Origin: an uncultured Gammaproteobacteria bacterium
GTDB taxonomy: Bacteria; Pseudomonadota; Gammaproteobacteria; Pseudomonadales; Porticoccaceae
DNA: 64,000 nucleotides
Direction of reading: 5' to 3'
Assembly: GCA_913058345.1 (NCBI GenBank)
Contig: CAJXQR010000001.1
Location: 248,001-312,000, forward strand
Shown: piece after piece, positions 1 through 10,055 of the stretch
How positions within the stretch are numbered: the stretch's first letter is position 1
Layout of the letters: the number at the start of each line of letters is the position of its first letter
Made by a program: the position numbers and the translations under genes
Notes under the pieces: model-generated
Seen by the model: only the letters and a program-made list of their open reading frames with translations
Databases searched by the model: none
Told to the model about the DNA's origin: nothing

Positions 1-779
1 GCTCTCTTCACGAACAGCGCACTCAGGACTTTCGCGAATTGTTAGTCGTTGAGTTATTGGCGCAAAACCCGCAGTTAGCGAAGAGTGCGGATGCTATCAG
101 CGTGCTCGATTATGAATTGTGTTTTTACGATACTCAGCCTCCAGCCATCATCGGTTTACATAAGGACTTTATTGCCTCGGCGCGACTTGATAACTTGCTC
201 AGTTGTTTTACTGGCTTACAGGCTCTTCTAGCGGCCGATGGTCAGCAGGCCAGTCTACTCGTCTGCACCGATCATGAAGAAGTGGGCAGTGCATCCGCCT
301 GTGGCGCCCAGGGCCCCATGCTGGCATCCGTGCTTGAGCGTTTACTCCCCGATGTGGGTGAGCGTACCCGCTGCATTGCTCGCTCGCTGATGGTGTCGGC
401 TGACAATGCCCACGGCATACATCCCAACTACCCCAGTAAGCACGATGCTAACCACGGCCCGCTACTCAATGCTGGCCCGGTAATAAAAATTAATGCGAAC
501 CAACGCTATGCCACTAACAGTGTCACGGCGGCACTTTTTCGTAATTTATGCGCGCAAGCAGACGTGCCGGTGCAAAGTTTTGTGACTCGCACTGACCTGG
601 GTTGTGGCAGTACTATTGGTCCTATTACTGCCAGTGAGATTGGTGTGCCGACCCTCGATGTCGGTGTGCCCACCTTCGCTATGCATTCTATTAGGGAACT
701 TGCCGGCAGCCATGATGCCTGGTCTTTGTATAAAGTGTTGCGAACACTTTATGAGCAGTCCGACCTTACTTGTGCTTAA
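1..779 (+). CDS. apeB: M18 family aminopeptidase (3' part; start lies upstream of the window)
   Basis: The reading frame is open from base 3 and ends at the TAA at 777-779, so the N-terminus is missing. About 255 C-terminal residues of a zinc-dependent M18 aminopeptidase remain. The visible metal and active-site blocks are [16 protein letters not shown], with the acidic ligands, [14 protein letters not shown] and the final TFAMHSIRE with its histidine ligand. The family removes N-terminal amino acids in the cytosol. The first ATG-like starts inside the window are internal, because the upstream codons also read as protein. Assignment to M18 is firm. The symbol apeB is a family-level name and could differ in this species. 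Confidence 0.9.
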   Translation, partial: SLHEQRTQDFRELLVVELLAQNPQLAKSADAISVLDYELCFYDTQPPAIIGLHKDFIASARLDNLLSCFTGLQALLAADGQQASLLVCTDHEEVGSASACGAQGPMLASVLERLLPDVGERTRCIARSLMVSADNAHGIHPNYPSKHDANHGPLLNAGPVIKINANQRYATNSVTAALFRNLCAQADVPVQSFVTRTDLGCGSTIGPITASEIGVPTLDVGVPTFAMHSIRELAGSHDAWSLYKVLRTLYEQSDLTCA

Positions 780-1022
780 AACTCATGGTTTTTGTCGTAG
801 GGTAGTGTGGCTTTATCCGCCACCCAGTTGACAGGCTGCCGATACATTGGTGACGAGCATTTCTCATCAATAGTCTTTCCAACCACTATATTTGCAGCAG
901 CGCCTCTTCTTATTAGCATTGAGCGAGCTTGCTTGTTGGGATAGGCGTTTATTTACTCGCGATAGAGTAGTGCGAGTGCCGCAATTTCGTTAAAATATGT
1001 CGTTTTTAGGCGATGTCATCCG

Positions 1023-2121
1023 ATGCTCGAAGTTAACCCCATCAGAAATACTCTAGCCGACTTGCAAGCGCGCACTGATGTGCTTAGGGGGTATCTTTGA
1101 CTATGTCGAAAAGAAAGACCGCCTTGCTGAAGTAGAGCTTGAACTGGCCGACCCCGATGTCTGGAACGACCCGGCCCGAGCACAATCCCTGGGTAAAGAA
1201 CGCGCTTCTCTAGAGTTAGTTGTTGAGACGATTGACTCTCTCGACAACGGTGTTGCAGAGAATAGCGAGCTTCTCGAAATGGCCGCTGAGGAGGACGATA
1301 CCGACACCTTGGCTGACGTTGAGTCTGAAGTGGCCTGTTTAACAGCTCGTCTTGAAATATTAGAGTTCCGCCGTATGTTCTCCGGCGCCATGGACTCCAA
1401 CAGTGCCTACCTGGATATTCAGGCTGGCTCCGGGGGTACTGAAGCGCAGGACTGGGCCGAAATGCTACTGCGTATGTACCTACGCTGGGGTGAGCAGAAG
1501 GGCTTTAAAGTCGAACTGATTGAAGCCTCTGCGGGTGATGTCGCCGGCATCAAAAGCGCTACAGTTCACTTTCAGGGTGAATACGCCTTTGGTTGGCTTC
1601 GCACCGAGACAGGCGTGCATCGCCTGGTGCGAAAGTCACCCTTTGACTCAGGTAGTCGTCGCCACACCTCTTTTTCTGCTGTTTTTGTCTCACCTGAGAT
1701 CGACGACGATATTGACATTGAAATCAGTAAAAGCGACGTGCGCGAAGATACATACCGCGCTAGTGGTGCCGGTGGCCAACACGTTAACAAAACGGATTCG
1801 GCAGTACGTTTAACCCACCTGCCCACGGGTACAGTAGTGCAGTGTCAAAATCAGCGTTCACAGCACCAAAACCGCGACAATTGCTGGAAAATGCTGAAAG
1901 CCAAGCTTTATGAGCTGGAAGAATTACGTCGCAAAGAAAGTGCCCAAATGGTGGAAGACAACAAATCAGATATTGGTTGGGGCAGCCAAATTCGCTCCTA
2001 TGTACTCGATGATTCGCGTATCAAAGACCTGCGCACCAATATTGAAACCCACAATACACAGCAAGTGCTCGATGGTGATCTCGATAAATTTATTGAAGCC
2101 AGTTTGAAAGCGGGACTTTAA
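1023..2121 (+). CDS. prfB: Peptide chain release factor 2 (RF2), with programmed +1 frameshift
   Basis: RF2 ends translation at UGA and UAA. Frame 0 starts at ATG 1023 and reads 25 codons to an in-frame TGA at 1098-1100. The rest is in the +1 frame from 1099 to the TAA at 2119-2121, so the coding join is 1023-1097 plus 1099-2118, 365 residues, the usual RF2 length. The stop-recognition tripeptide SPF occurs in VRKSPFDSG, and the peptidyl-tRNA hydrolysis motif GGQ in [11 protein letters not shown]. The gene is followed by lysS, as in E. coli and many gammaproteobacteria. The internal stop is regulatory, not a mutation. Confidence 0.97.
1083..1101 (+). promoter_or_regulatory. RF2 autoregulatory +1 frameshift site
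   Basis: The sequence reads CTT AGG GGG TAT CTT TGA C. An internal Shine-Dalgarno-like AGGGGG lies just upstream of the CTT slippery codon and the TGA followed by C. This is the classical RF2 frameshift arrangement: low RF2 stalls ribosomes at TGA and promotes slippage into the +1 frame. The element is seen directly; its function follows from the E. coli prfB paradigm. Confidence 0.95.
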
Positions 2122-2192
2122 TCCGCTGTACTCTACACCACTGCTTATCATTATCTTTGCTAACTCTTATCACCCAACCCCGGAATATTCCC

Positions 2193-3677
2193 ATGAGTAA
2201 AGAACAAGCCCAGCCCGCCGATGAAAACAAGCTGATTGCCGAGCGTCGCAACAAACTCGCCGCCATCCGCGAGAAAGGCCAGGCTTTTCCCAATGAATTT
2301 CGTCGCGAAGACTTTGCCAATAAACTCCAGGAAGAATTCGCGGAGCAGACCAAAGAAGAGCTTGAAACCCTGGGCCACCAAACCAGTGTAGCGGGTCGTA
2401 TTATGGCTAAGCGCGGCCCCTTTATGGTACTGCAAGATGTCTCTGGTACGATTCAACTCTACGCCGACAAAACAACACAGAAAGCAATTCGCGATCGTTG
2501 GGGCCACTGGGATGTGGGGGATCTTGTCGGCGTACGCGGTACGCTGCATCGATCCGGGCGCGGCGACCTCTACGTTAATCTCGAAGAATATGATTTGCTG
2601 ACCAAGTCTCTGCGGCCACTGCCGGAAAAATTTCACGGTCTTGCGGATCAGGAAATACGTTATCGCCAACGCTATGTCGACTTAATCGTCAATGAAGAGT
2701 CGCGCAATGTGTTTCGCTTACGCTCAAAAATTGTTGATTTTATTCGCCACTATTTGAATCAGCGAGACTTCATGGAAGTGGAAACACCGATGATGCAACT
2801 CATTCCTGGTGGTGCCACAGCTCGCCCCTTTGAGACGTTTCACAATGCCCTCGACCAACCTATGTTCCTGCGTGTTGCACCGGAGCTTTATTTAAAAAGG
2901 CTGGTAGTGGGTGGCTTTGAACGGGTGTTTGAAATAAATCGTAATTTCCGTAATGAAGGTCTGTCGACGCGGCACAACCCCGAATTTACTATGCTAGAGT
3001 TCTATCAGGCCTACGCCGATTATCGCGACCTGATGGATTTGACGGAAGATATGCTACGGCACTTGTGTGAAGAGGTGCTGGGCACCAGTACAGTGACGTA
3101 TCAGGGCAGTGAATTTGATTTCTCGAAGCCTTTTGACCGCTATACCGTGGTCGAATCGATTTTGCACTTTAATCCCGATTTGGCATTGTCCGATATCGAT
3201 ACCTTGGAAAGCGCTACAACAGTTGCTGAAGGCTTGGGTATCCCTCTGAAAGACATCTGGGGTTTGGGTAAAATTCAAATTGAAATTTTTGAAAAAACCG
3301 TTGAGCATCGTCTCGATAACCCCACCTTTATTACCGCCTATCCGACTGAAGTTTCTCCTTTGGCTCGACGCAATGACAATGACCCTTTTGTTACGGATCG
3401 CTTTGAGTTTTTTGTCGGTGGGCGCGAAATTGCCAATGGTTTTTCAGAGTTAAATGATTCGGAAGATCAAGCCGAGCGTTTCCTTGAGCAAGTCAAAGAA
3501 AAAGACTCTGGCGATGATGAAGCCATGCACTACGATGCCGACTATGTACGCGCACTGGAGTACGGTTTACCACCGACAGCCGGCGAGGGCATTGGTATTG
3601 ATCGCCTGGTGATGTTGCTCACTGATGCGCCATCCATTCGCGATGTCCTCCTCTTCCCGCACATGCGTGCTGAATAA
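2193..3677 (+). CDS. lysS: Lysyl-tRNA synthetase, class II
   Basis: This enzyme charges tRNA-Lys in the cytosol. An N-terminal OB-fold anticodon-binding domain (about residues 55-150, [19 protein letters not shown]) precedes the class II catalytic core. Motif 1 is around [20 protein letters not shown], motif 2 is [20 protein letters not shown] and motif 3 is [12 protein letters not shown] near the C-terminus. I chose ATG 2193 (MSKEQAQ), giving 494 residues. The frame extends upstream, but only through sequence unlike the family. It lies 71 bp after prfB on the same strand. Confidence 0.97.
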   Translation: MSKEQAQPADENKLIAERRNKLAAIREKGQAFPNEFRREDFANKLQEEFAEQTKEELETLGHQTSVAGRIMAKRGPFMVLQDVSGTIQLYADKTTQKAIRDRWGHWDVGDLVGVRGTLHRSGRGDLYVNLEEYDLLTKSLRPLPEKFHGLADQEIRYRQRYVDLIVNEESRNVFRLRSKIVDFIRHYLNQRDFMEVETPMMQLIPGGATARPFETFHNALDQPMFLRVAPELYLKRLVVGGFERVFEINRNFRNEGLSTRHNPEFTMLEFYQAYADYRDLMDLTEDMLRHLCEEVLGTSTVTYQGSEFDFSKPFDRYTVVESILHFNPDLALSDIDTLESATTVAEGLGIPLKDIWGLGKIQIEIFEKTVEHRLDNPTFITAYPTEVSPLARRNDNDPFVTDRFEFFVGGREIANGFSELNDSEDQAERFLEQVKEKDSGDDEAMHYDADYVRALEYGLPPTAGEGIGIDRLVMLLTDAPSIRDVLLFPHMRAE

Positions 3678-3694
3678 GAAGCCGGATTGACGAG

Positions 3695-4387
3695 GTGCTA
3701 AATAAACGAAACAGCGACATTCAACTCGATGCCTCATGGCTTGCCGTTTTAGGTGACGAATTTGAAAAGCCCTATATGCAAAGCCTGAAAGCCTTTCTTG
3801 TTGAGGAGAAAGCGCAAGGGAAGGTCGTTTTTCCCGCCAGCCAGCGTTGGTTCGCCGCTTTTGATAGCACGCCTTTCGATCAGGTAAAAGTAGTTATTCT
3901 TGGACAGGATCCTTATCACGGGCCTAAGCAAGCCCATGGTTTGTGTTTTTCTGTGCCCCCAGGCACTAAAATCCCACCTTCACTGGCAAATATTTATAAA
4001 GAGTTGGCGAGCGATCTGGCTATACCGGTACCCACACAGGGCTGTCTTGAGCACTGGGCGCAGCAGGGTGTGTTATTGCTGAATGCGACCTTAACCGTTG
4101 AAAGCGGGCAGGCGGGATCACATCAAAATAAAGGTTGGGAACAGTTTACTGACCGCGTCATACAAGTATTAAATGAACAGCGCGAAGGTCTGGTTTTTAT
4201 TTTATGGGGCAGTTATGCACAGAAAAAAGGGGCCTTTATTGATGGCCAACGACACTTAGTGATTAAATCACCGCACCCTTCACCGCTATCAGCCTACCGC
4301 GGTTTTTTTGGTAGTCGGCCCTTTTCTCAAACCAATATGTATTTAACGTCTAATAATAAAAAAGCCATCGATTGGCAGATTAACTGA
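3695..4387 (+). CDS. ung: Uracil-DNA glycosylase, family 1
   Basis: Family 1 UDG removes uracil from DNA as the first step of base-excision repair. The water-activating motif GQDPYHGP (Asp72), the uracil-specificity block LLLNATLTV and the leucine-loop motif [12 protein letters not shown] are all present, and the 230-residue length is normal. The start is a GTG at 3695, because no ATG occurs before residue 28 and the residues in between fit the family. No good ribosome site precedes the GTG, and the gene begins 17 bp after lysS, so translation may depend on lysS. It converges on the racemase gene at 4429. Confidence 0.95.
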   Translation: MLNKRNSDIQLDASWLAVLGDEFEKPYMQSLKAFLVEEKAQGKVVFPASQRWFAAFDSTPFDQVKVVILGQDPYHGPKQAHGLCFSVPPGTKIPPSLANIYKELASDLAIPVPTQGCLEHWAQQGVLLLNATLTVESGQAGSHQNKGWEQFTDRVIQVLNEQREGLVFILWGSYAQKKGAFIDGQRHLVIKSPHPSPLSAYRGFFGSRPFSQTNMYLTSNNKKAIDWQIN

Positions 4388-4428
4388 CAAAGGATGGCTC
4401 TAGTCTTGAGGGCTTAAACGCGCAAGAT

Positions 4429-5580
4429 TTAAGCTTTGATGGCACCGGATGCTTTTAATGCGGCAACCTTATCGGCACTCATGCCCCAATCCGCGAGCAC
4501 TTCATCGGTATGCACACCCGTTGGCGGCGTAGGCGATTTAATGGAGGATGGGGTGGCGCTAAAACGAGGAGCCGGTGCAGGTTGCATAACGCCATCGACG
4601 TCGACGAAAGATCCCCGTTCTTTGTTGTGAGGATAATCGGGCGCTTCGGCCAGGCTCAGTACTGGGGCAAAGCAGATGTCGGTATTTTCCATCAAAGCAC
4701 ACCACTCATCGCGGGTCTTGGTGAGAAAGATTTCCTTAAATTTCTCTTTCATCGCGGGCCAGCTTTCACGTTCCATCTGGGGGGGGAGCGAGTCCGGGTC
4801 GAGACCTAATTTTTCGAGCAGCATCGCGTAAAATTTGGTTTCAATAGAACCAATGGAGACGTATTTCCCATCGCGAGTTTCGTAGGTGTTATAGAAATGC
4901 GCGCCGCTGTCGAGAATATTTGAAGCGCGTTCGTCACTCTGATTGCCACCGGCGTGCATCCCATAAATGGAGGTCATTAATGACAGAGCACCGTCGACCA
5001 TGCCCGCATCAACTACCTGGCCCTTACCTGAGTTTTTGACTTCGTGCAGGGCGGCGAGTATACCGACCACGATAAACATAGTGCCACCGCCGAAATCGCC
5101 CACCAGGTTGAGTGGTGGTGTTGGGGGTTCGTCATTACTTCTACCGATGGCGTGTAGTGCACCTGAGAGGGCGATGTAGTTGAGATCGTGGCCAGCACTT
5201 TTAGACAATGGGCCTTCTTGTCCCCAACCCGTGACACGACCGAACACCAGTTTAGGGTTGCGCTCCAGACACACATCGGGGCCCATGCCTAAACGCTCCA
5301 TAACGCCGGGGCGGAAGCCTTCGATCAGGATGTCAGCTTTATCAATGAGCTCAAGCAGGGCGTCAATACCCTCGGGGTTTTTCAGATCGATAGCGATGGA
5401 CTTACGGCCACGACCGAGGAAGTTGAACTTCTTGGGCATGGGAATACCCAGACCCGATGCTGTTAAACGGTCAACTCTAATGACCTCTGCACCCATATCT
5501 GAGAGCATCATTGCTGCCATTGGCGCGGGGCCAATGCCTGCAAGCTCGACCACTTTTAAACCGGTTAATGGACCACTCAT
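4429..5580 (-). CDS. Alpha-methylacyl-CoA racemase (CaiB/BaiF family III CoA-transferase fold)
   Basis: The protein (383 residues) has the family III CoA-transferase/racemase fold. The racemase catalytic signatures AGHDLNYIALSG (His-Asp), NLVGDFGGGTM (Asp) and GSIETKFY (Glu) match alpha-methylacyl-CoA racemases rather than CoA-transferases such as CaiB. These enzymes interconvert 2R- and 2S-methylacyl-CoAs, so methyl-branched chains from isoprenoids or sterol side chains can enter beta-oxidation. The ATG at 5580 is preceded on the minus strand by AGGAG. The divergent acyl-CoA dehydrogenase at 5891 fits a branched-chain oxidation role. Confidence 0.88.
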   Translation of the reverse strand: MSGPLTGLKVVELAGIGPAPMAAMMLSDMGAEVIRVDRLTASGLGIPMPKKFNFLGRGRKSIAIDLKNPEGIDALLELIDKADILIEGFRPGVMERLGMGPDVCLERNPKLVFGRVTGWGQEGPLSKSAGHDLNYIALSGALHAIGRSNDEPPTPPLNLVGDFGGGTMFIVVGILAALHEVKNSGKGQVVDAGMVDGALSLMTSIYGMHAGGNQSDERASNILDSGAHFYNTYETRDGKYVSIGSIETKFYAMLLEKLGLDPDSLPPQMERESWPAMKEKFKEIFLTKTRDEWCALMENTDICFAPVLSLAEAPDYPHNKERGSFVDVDGVMQPAPAPRFSATPSSIKSPTPPTGVHTDEVLADWGMSADKVAALKASGAIKA

Positions 5581-5890
5581 TGGTATTTCTCCTATTGCTG
5601 GCGAGTCACTGGACTCAATTGTTGTGGTGATAGAAAGTCGTTCAGCCGCTCAAGGTATAGCGAAAGCCCCAGCGTTGCAATCATGGCGATAAAATCGCCT
5701 GATGCTCTTTGGTAGGCAGCCCTGAAATACACTATTGCGTGCGTCATCAGCTGCTCGCTTTGCTCTGTACTGAGCGGCCTGCATGAACAGTGCCGGGTAA
5801 ATAGACCGGGACTTTTTAGCCTCTTGAATGTAAAGTAAGCCACTGATTTTTAATACCCCAATACACTTACAGCATTAACTGGAGGCTATT
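5581..5890. other. Divergent intergenic region between the racemase and acyl-CoA dehydrogenase genes
   Basis: These 310 bp must hold both promoters. I see the ribosome sites of the two flanking genes (AGGAG on the minus strand near 5590, GGAGG on the plus strand near 5881) but no clear operator. An 83-codon minus-strand frame at 5592-5843 has no protein-like features and is not called. Confidence 0.5.
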
Positions 5891-7093
5891 ATGGATTTCG
5901 ATTATTCCGACAAAGTACGGGATCTGCAGTTGCGGGTTCAGGATTTTATGGATCGCGTTATCTACCCCAATGAAGAACTTTTCTACCAGCAGCTTGATGA
6001 AGGTGGCCGCTGGTGTAAACCGGCTGTTCTGGAAGAGATGAAAGATCAGGCGAAGAAAGAAGGATTGTGGAACCTGTTTTTGCCCGAGAGTGACCGAGGA
6101 GCCGGTCTTACTAACCTTGAGTACGCGCCCCTGTGTGAAATTATGGGTAAAAGCAAGTTCGCAGCCGAGGTGTTTAACTGCTCGGCACCCGATACCGGCA
6201 ATATGGAAACCATCGAACGCTACGGCAGCGACGAACACAAAGAAAAATGGTTACAGCCCCTCTTAAATGGAGAAATTCGCTCCGCTTTCTGTATGACTGA
6301 GCCTCTGGTTGCCTCCTCCGACGCTACCAATATTGAAACCAGTATCATTCGTGACGGAGATGAGTACGTTATTAACGGTCGCAAATGGTTTGCCTCTGGT
6401 GTGCATGAACCCGATTGTAAAATCTGGATTGTGATGGGTAAAACTGATCCCACTGCTGCCAAGCACGTACAACAGTCGATGATTTTGGTCGAGCCTGATA
6501 GCCCCGGTATCACCGTTGAGCGTTGGTTGCCGGTGTTCGGTTATGACGATGCTCCACACGGTCACGCCGAGGTGGTTTTTAAAGACGTGCGGGTACCCGC
6601 ATCCAATATTCTCCTCGGTGAAGGCCGTGGATTTGAAATCGCCCAGGGGCGTCTCGGCCCAGGCCGCATTCACCACTGCATGCGCGTGATTGGCGTCGCC
6701 GAACGAGCGCTTGAGTTGATGTGCAAGCGGGCGATGGATCGCGTTGCCTTTGGCAAGAAAATATCCGAACAGAGTGTCTGGTTAGAGCGTATTGCCGATG
6801 CCCGCATCAACATTGAAATGACGCGGCTGCTAACACTGAAAGCGGCCCACATGATGGATACTGTTGGAAATAAAGTGGCCCGTGCTGAAATTGCCATGAT
6901 TAAAGTGGCAGCACCCATTGCTGCTTTGAAGATTATTGACGATGCGATCCAGGTCTATGGTGGCTGCGGTGTGACCGAAGATGTCGGTCTAGCACGCGCC
7001 TATGCCCACACACGTATATTGCGTATTGCTGATGGCCCCGACGAAGTACATCGCAATCAAATTGCCCGACTTGAGTTGAAAAAACATATGTAA
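5891..7093 (+). CDS. Acyl-CoA dehydrogenase (ACAD10/11-like subgroup)
   Basis: This 400-residue flavoenzyme oxidises acyl-CoA to 2-enoyl-CoA and passes electrons to ETF. The three-part acyl-CoA dehydrogenase architecture is complete: N-terminal helical domain, the FAD-binding FCMTEP segment around residue 135, a central beta domain and the C-terminal helical domain with [12 protein letters not shown]. The adenine-binding end reads [18 protein letters not shown], typical of the ACAD10/11-like group. A strong GGAGG lies 7 bp before ATG 5891. ETF and ETF-QO at 30.9-34.5 kb are its expected electron acceptors. Chain-length specificity cannot be read from the sequence. Confidence 0.92.
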   Translation: MDFDYSDKVRDLQLRVQDFMDRVIYPNEELFYQQLDEGGRWCKPAVLEEMKDQAKKEGLWNLFLPESDRGAGLTNLEYAPLCEIMGKSKFAAEVFNCSAPDTGNMETIERYGSDEHKEKWLQPLLNGEIRSAFCMTEPLVASSDATNIETSIIRDGDEYVINGRKWFASGVHEPDCKIWIVMGKTDPTAAKHVQQSMILVEPDSPGITVERWLPVFGYDDAPHGHAEVVFKDVRVPASNILLGEGRGFEIAQGRLGPGRIHHCMRVIGVAERALELMCKRAMDRVAFGKKISEQSVWLERIADARINIEMTRLLTLKAAHMMDTVGNKVARAEIAMIKVAAPIAALKIIDDAIQVYGGCGVTEDVGLARAYAHTRILRIADGPDEVHRNQIARLELKKHM

Positions 7094-7143
7094 TGGCGTT
7101 CTTTTAAATGCCATTGCCCGCGTTATGGGTTTTTCCACACCGC

Positions 7144-7185
7144 AAAAAGGCCTGTCTTTATCGGTAAAGCAGGCCTTTTTTATTT
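7144..7185 (+). terminator. Rho-independent terminator after the acyl-CoA dehydrogenase gene
   Basis: An AAAAAGGCCTG arm pairs with CAGGCCTTTTT around a loop of about 16 bases and runs into a T-rich tail. It lies 50 bp after the stop codon. Confidence 0.85.
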
Positions 7186-7368
7186 AACAGGATTAAACAA
7201 TTTCGTAATAACTGTCTAAGTATTGACTACACTCACTCGCGTTTAAACTATTGAATAGGAATGGAAATAAACTGTATTCTGTATTTTTCCGACTGATTTT
7301 AAGGCGTACAGCCAAAACATTTTATAGAAAAGAAGGCCAAACGCTTTAGGGATTGAACACCGCGCTGA

Positions 7369-8256
7369 TTAATGATGTTCAGACGCTAGATAAGCAAGAA
7401 TTTTTTCATTGACCTCGTCGGGTCGTTCCAAATGCAAAAAGTGCCCTGTACCTTCCAGTACGACTTTCTCCAAACCATTGCTAAAGAGATGATCCATACT
7501 TTCAAAGGTTTCCAGGCGGCCGGGGCGGTCGCGAGTACCATGGAACGCGAGGCAGGGCACGGTTGTTGGCCCCGCTAGTGTTTGCGTCAGCTCTGCTAGC
7601 TTTGGGTCTGCTCCTGCGGGGTTAAACGTGTGGCGATAATAATTGAGGGCGGCTTCCAGCGTGCCCTCATTGCGAAAAGTGTCTTTTACACCGGCAATAA
7701 GATCAGCGGGAATAGCCAGTCCCGGTGAGGCATCCTGCCACCAGCGCAGGAGAAAGTCGTAATCATTGTGTGCCACAGCCTGCTCGGCACCGGGCATTTG
7801 AAAAAAGTAGGCGTGCCAACCGCCTTTTATCACTTCGTACTCGAGCCCTATTTTGCCGAGTAGGGCGCCGGGGTGAGCAATGGCAATGGTAACGATTTTA
7901 CCGATCTTTTCCGGCACAAATGCCGCCGCGCTGTAAGTGGCAAAAGCGCCCCAGTCATGGCCAATTACCGCCGCTGCATGGCCTGTACCAAGGACATCGA
8001 TTAAAGCAGAAACATCGAGCCCTAAAAGGGCAGAGTCGTAACGGCCATCGGGGGCGAGCCCTGTTGGTGCATAACCTCGCATAAAGGGAGCTACTGCGTG
8101 ATAGCCGGCATCGGCCAACAAGGGCATCAGTGAGCGATATGTATCGGCATTATCGGGAAAACCGTGCAGACACAGCACCAGAGGGCCTTCTCCCGCCTCT
8201 AAATAATGGAAGTCGATGCCATTGGCGCTAATATTGCCTTTATATATTTCATTCAT
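7369..8256 (-). CDS. Alpha/beta hydrolase, epoxide hydrolase/haloalkane dehalogenase-like
   Basis: The 295-residue protein has the oxyanion motif HGFPD (about residues 31-35), the nucleophile elbow GHDWG with Asp101 instead of serine, and the catalytic histidine in GTGHFLHLERPDE (His272). An Asp nucleophile is diagnostic of the epoxide hydrolase/dehalogenase branch. The cap region is rich in aromatic residues and contains a YYRHTF segment that could supply a ring-opening tyrosine, which favours epoxide hydrolase. It is a single-gene unit facing away from the acyl-CoA dehydrogenase. The substrate is unknown. Confidence 0.85.
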   Translation of the reverse strand: MNEIYKGNISANGIDFHYLEAGEGPLVLCLHGFPDNADTYRSLMPLLADAGYHAVAPFMRGYAPTGLAPDGRYDSALLGLDVSALIDVLGTGHAAAVIGHDWGAFATYSAAAFVPEKIGKIVTIAIAHPGALLGKIGLEYEVIKGGWHAYFFQMPGAEQAVAHNDYDFLLRWWQDASPGLAIPADLIAGVKDTFRNEGTLEAALNYYRHTFNPAGADPKLAELTQTLAGPTTVPCLAFHGTRDRPGRLETFESMDHLFSNGLEKVVLEGTGHFLHLERPDEVNEKILAYLASEHH

Positions 8257-8521
8257 GTTATTGCTTTATTATGATGGTGAAGGTTATTGACATAAATTAT
8301 TTTGCCACAGATTAACGAGAGCGGAAACAGGCTTTGAGAGTAGGCTTGAGAATAATAAGGCAAAGAGGCCAGACCCTTATTGATAGGGTTCAGCGGTGCA
8401 CATTACCCGGCGACTATAGGCTGAACGAACTGCCGGGCTACAGCATTGTTCTATAGTGCAGTCTTAGAATGAGAAAGCCCTTTGATTCTACAACGCTACA
8501 CTTTCGTACTATGATGGAAAT

Positions 8522-9199
8522 ATGAATAAACTGGTGATCGTGCCCCAAAATATACGGCTAAGAATAATGGCGGTGAAACACTTTAGCTTGCTGATAGTTT
8601 TAGCAGCCCCTCTCTATATCTCCGCTGAAGACTCGGTCGGCATGACTGACAATAGTGTAAGGCCAGTAGATATAACAGAAAACAATTTGATCTATAAAAC
8701 GGTTGATGCTCAGGGTCGTGTCAGCTTTGGCGATAAGCCCGCTGCCGATGCTGTTGAGCTTGAAACGCTAGAACGCCCCAAATATCAAGAAAACGCCTCA
8801 ACAGAAGAGCTACAAGTCCGGCTCGAGCAAATGGCGGCCACCACCAAACGTTTGCAAGAAGACCGCAAACTGCGTTCAAAACTGCGCCAAGAAGAGGCCG
8901 AGTCTAAAAAGATCCAGGACCCGGCACCTGTCGTCGTGGTCGAAAACCGAGTTTACCGCTCCCGATCTTACCCCTACCTTTATCAGCCTCATCGTTACAA
9001 AAACGAAAAGAAACGCAATTCACACCGTTCAAGCTCGTCGCTGGGACTTCATCTTGGTGGCGGCAATTCACGTTTTCACTATGGACTGTCCTACGGTAAT
9101 CGGCAAAGAAATAGTGAAAGTAGCACCATTCAGGCGCCTTATCGCCGAGGGCAAGAGCCTCTTCGTTCACCACGCCGCATTAAACAGCGTCAGAACTAA
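8522..9199 (+). CDS. Exported DUF4124-like protein of unknown function
   Basis: The protein has a hydrophobic N-terminal segment (HFSLLIVLAAPLYISA) resembling a signal peptide. A short IYKTVDAQGRVSFGDKPA block then resembles the DUF4124 domain of many gammaproteobacterial periplasmic proteins. A charged, probably coiled-coil stretch (residues 95-135) follows, and the C-terminus is Arg/Ser/Tyr-rich. The start is uncertain: ATG 8522 or the in-frame ATG at 8567, which places the signal peptide at the very N-terminus. Neither has a strong ribosome site. No specific function can be assigned. Confidence 0.7.
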   Translation: MNKLVIVPQNIRLRIMAVKHFSLLIVLAAPLYISAEDSVGMTDNSVRPVDITENNLIYKTVDAQGRVSFGDKPAADAVELETLERPKYQENASTEELQVRLEQMAATTKRLQEDRKLRSKLRQEEAESKKIQDPAPVVVVENRVYRSRSYPYLYQPHRYKNEKKRNSHRSSSSLGLHLGGGNSRFHYGLSYGNRQRNSESSTIQAPYRRGQEPLRSPRRIKQRQN

Positions 9200-9322
9200 A
9201 AACGACCGAGGCAGGGGCTTCGTTGATATCGCATATACTTGTGCTTTGAGCGTATCGACTCTTACTTAATGGCCGCAAAGTTATTACTTTATTTGTCAGG
9301 CCAATGCGAGCTTAAACCTACA

Positions 9323-10048
9323 CTAAAACTCATATTCGAAAGCAGTTTTAATCGTTAGATCAGGGCTATCGCTGTTGAGTGCGAAAATGGCGCCCAACTC
9401 CCAACGCAGTTTTTTCCCCTGACTCAACATCTCACGCCCCATGATAAGAGGACCGATACCTTTGTAATCTTCACCGGTGAATATTTCAAGGGCGGGCTCG
9501 AAATGTGGCGAATGGCGGTAACGCATCTGCAAGGCCAGTTTACTTTCCAGTTCATCTTCGATGCCATCGCCCCATTCATAGATAAACGCCAAATTGGCGG
9601 TGCCCACAAAACGCCCCAGCTCCCGCTCGACGAGGATAGAACTCGCCACCTCCCAGCCACCGCTTTCCTCTTTTTCCAGCTCAAATAGTAGGCCCCAGTC
9701 TGCTGAATATTCTCCTTGTTCTGTCATCTGCCATTTCAGCTCGGCTTCATAAGTCTCAATCTCTACAGCATCGCCGCCGTCTTTACTGCCAATTAAATAG
9801 AACTCTCCAAACCAGGTATCCGAGATTGACTGGCCGTAAGCTAGTTTGTATTTCTGCTGATCGTTTCGATCATCATCTCTTTCATAAATGGAGCGAACTT
9901 CAATTTCTTTCTCAAGTGCTTGTACATAGGGGTGATAAATTTTACTCACCACCGTTCCATCAGCCAGTACCGGAGGCATCAAAAATACAGAGAATAAACA
10001 GAGAAAAAATAGATATCTTTTATCCCAATAAGGAAGGCGTCTGGGCAT
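9323..10048 (-). CDS. Putative outer-membrane beta-barrel protein linked to the FTR1 iron permease
   Basis: A signal peptide (YLFFLCLFSVFLMPPVLA) is followed by about 215 residues of alternating polar and aromatic strands, such as WFGEFYLIGSK and LALQMRYRHSPHF. The chain ends in the aromatic terminus FEYEF, a typical insertion signal for outer-membrane barrels. I do not recognise a named family. The gene begins 7 bp after the FTR1 gene, so it is almost certainly co-transcribed with it. By context it may let the iron substrate cross the outer membrane or help organise the system. It ends a ten-gene minus-strand run that starts at 17750. Confidence 0.75.
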   Translation of the reverse strand: MPRRLPYWDKRYLFFLCLFSVFLMPPVLADGTVVSKIYHPYVQALEKEIEVRSIYERDDDRNDQQKYKLAYGQSISDTWFGEFYLIGSKDGGDAVEIETYEAELKWQMTEQGEYSADWGLLFELEKEESGGWEVASSILVERELGRFVGTANLAFIYEWGDGIEDELESKLALQMRYRHSPHFEPALEIFTGEDYKGIGPLIMGREMLSQGKKLRWELGAIFALNSDSPDLTIKTAFEYEF

Positions 10049-10055
10049 TTAATTC

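Noticed and set aside
1098-1100. In-frame TGA early in prfB, as if a pseudogene
   Set aside because: It is the conserved RF2 programmed frameshift stop with its internal Shine-Dalgarno-like sequence and full-length +1 frame.
2160-2669. 169-codon minus-strand frame opposite lysS
   Set aside because: It lies wholly antisense to a conserved gene and has no recognisable domain.
5180-5692. 170-codon plus-strand frame opposite the racemase gene
   Set aside because: Antisense shadow of a conserved gene; its composition is Ser/Arg-rich and not protein-like.
5592-5843. 83-codon minus-strand frame in the racemase/dehydrogenase gap
   Set aside because: No ribosome site, domain or signal peptide, and it occupies the space needed for two promoters.
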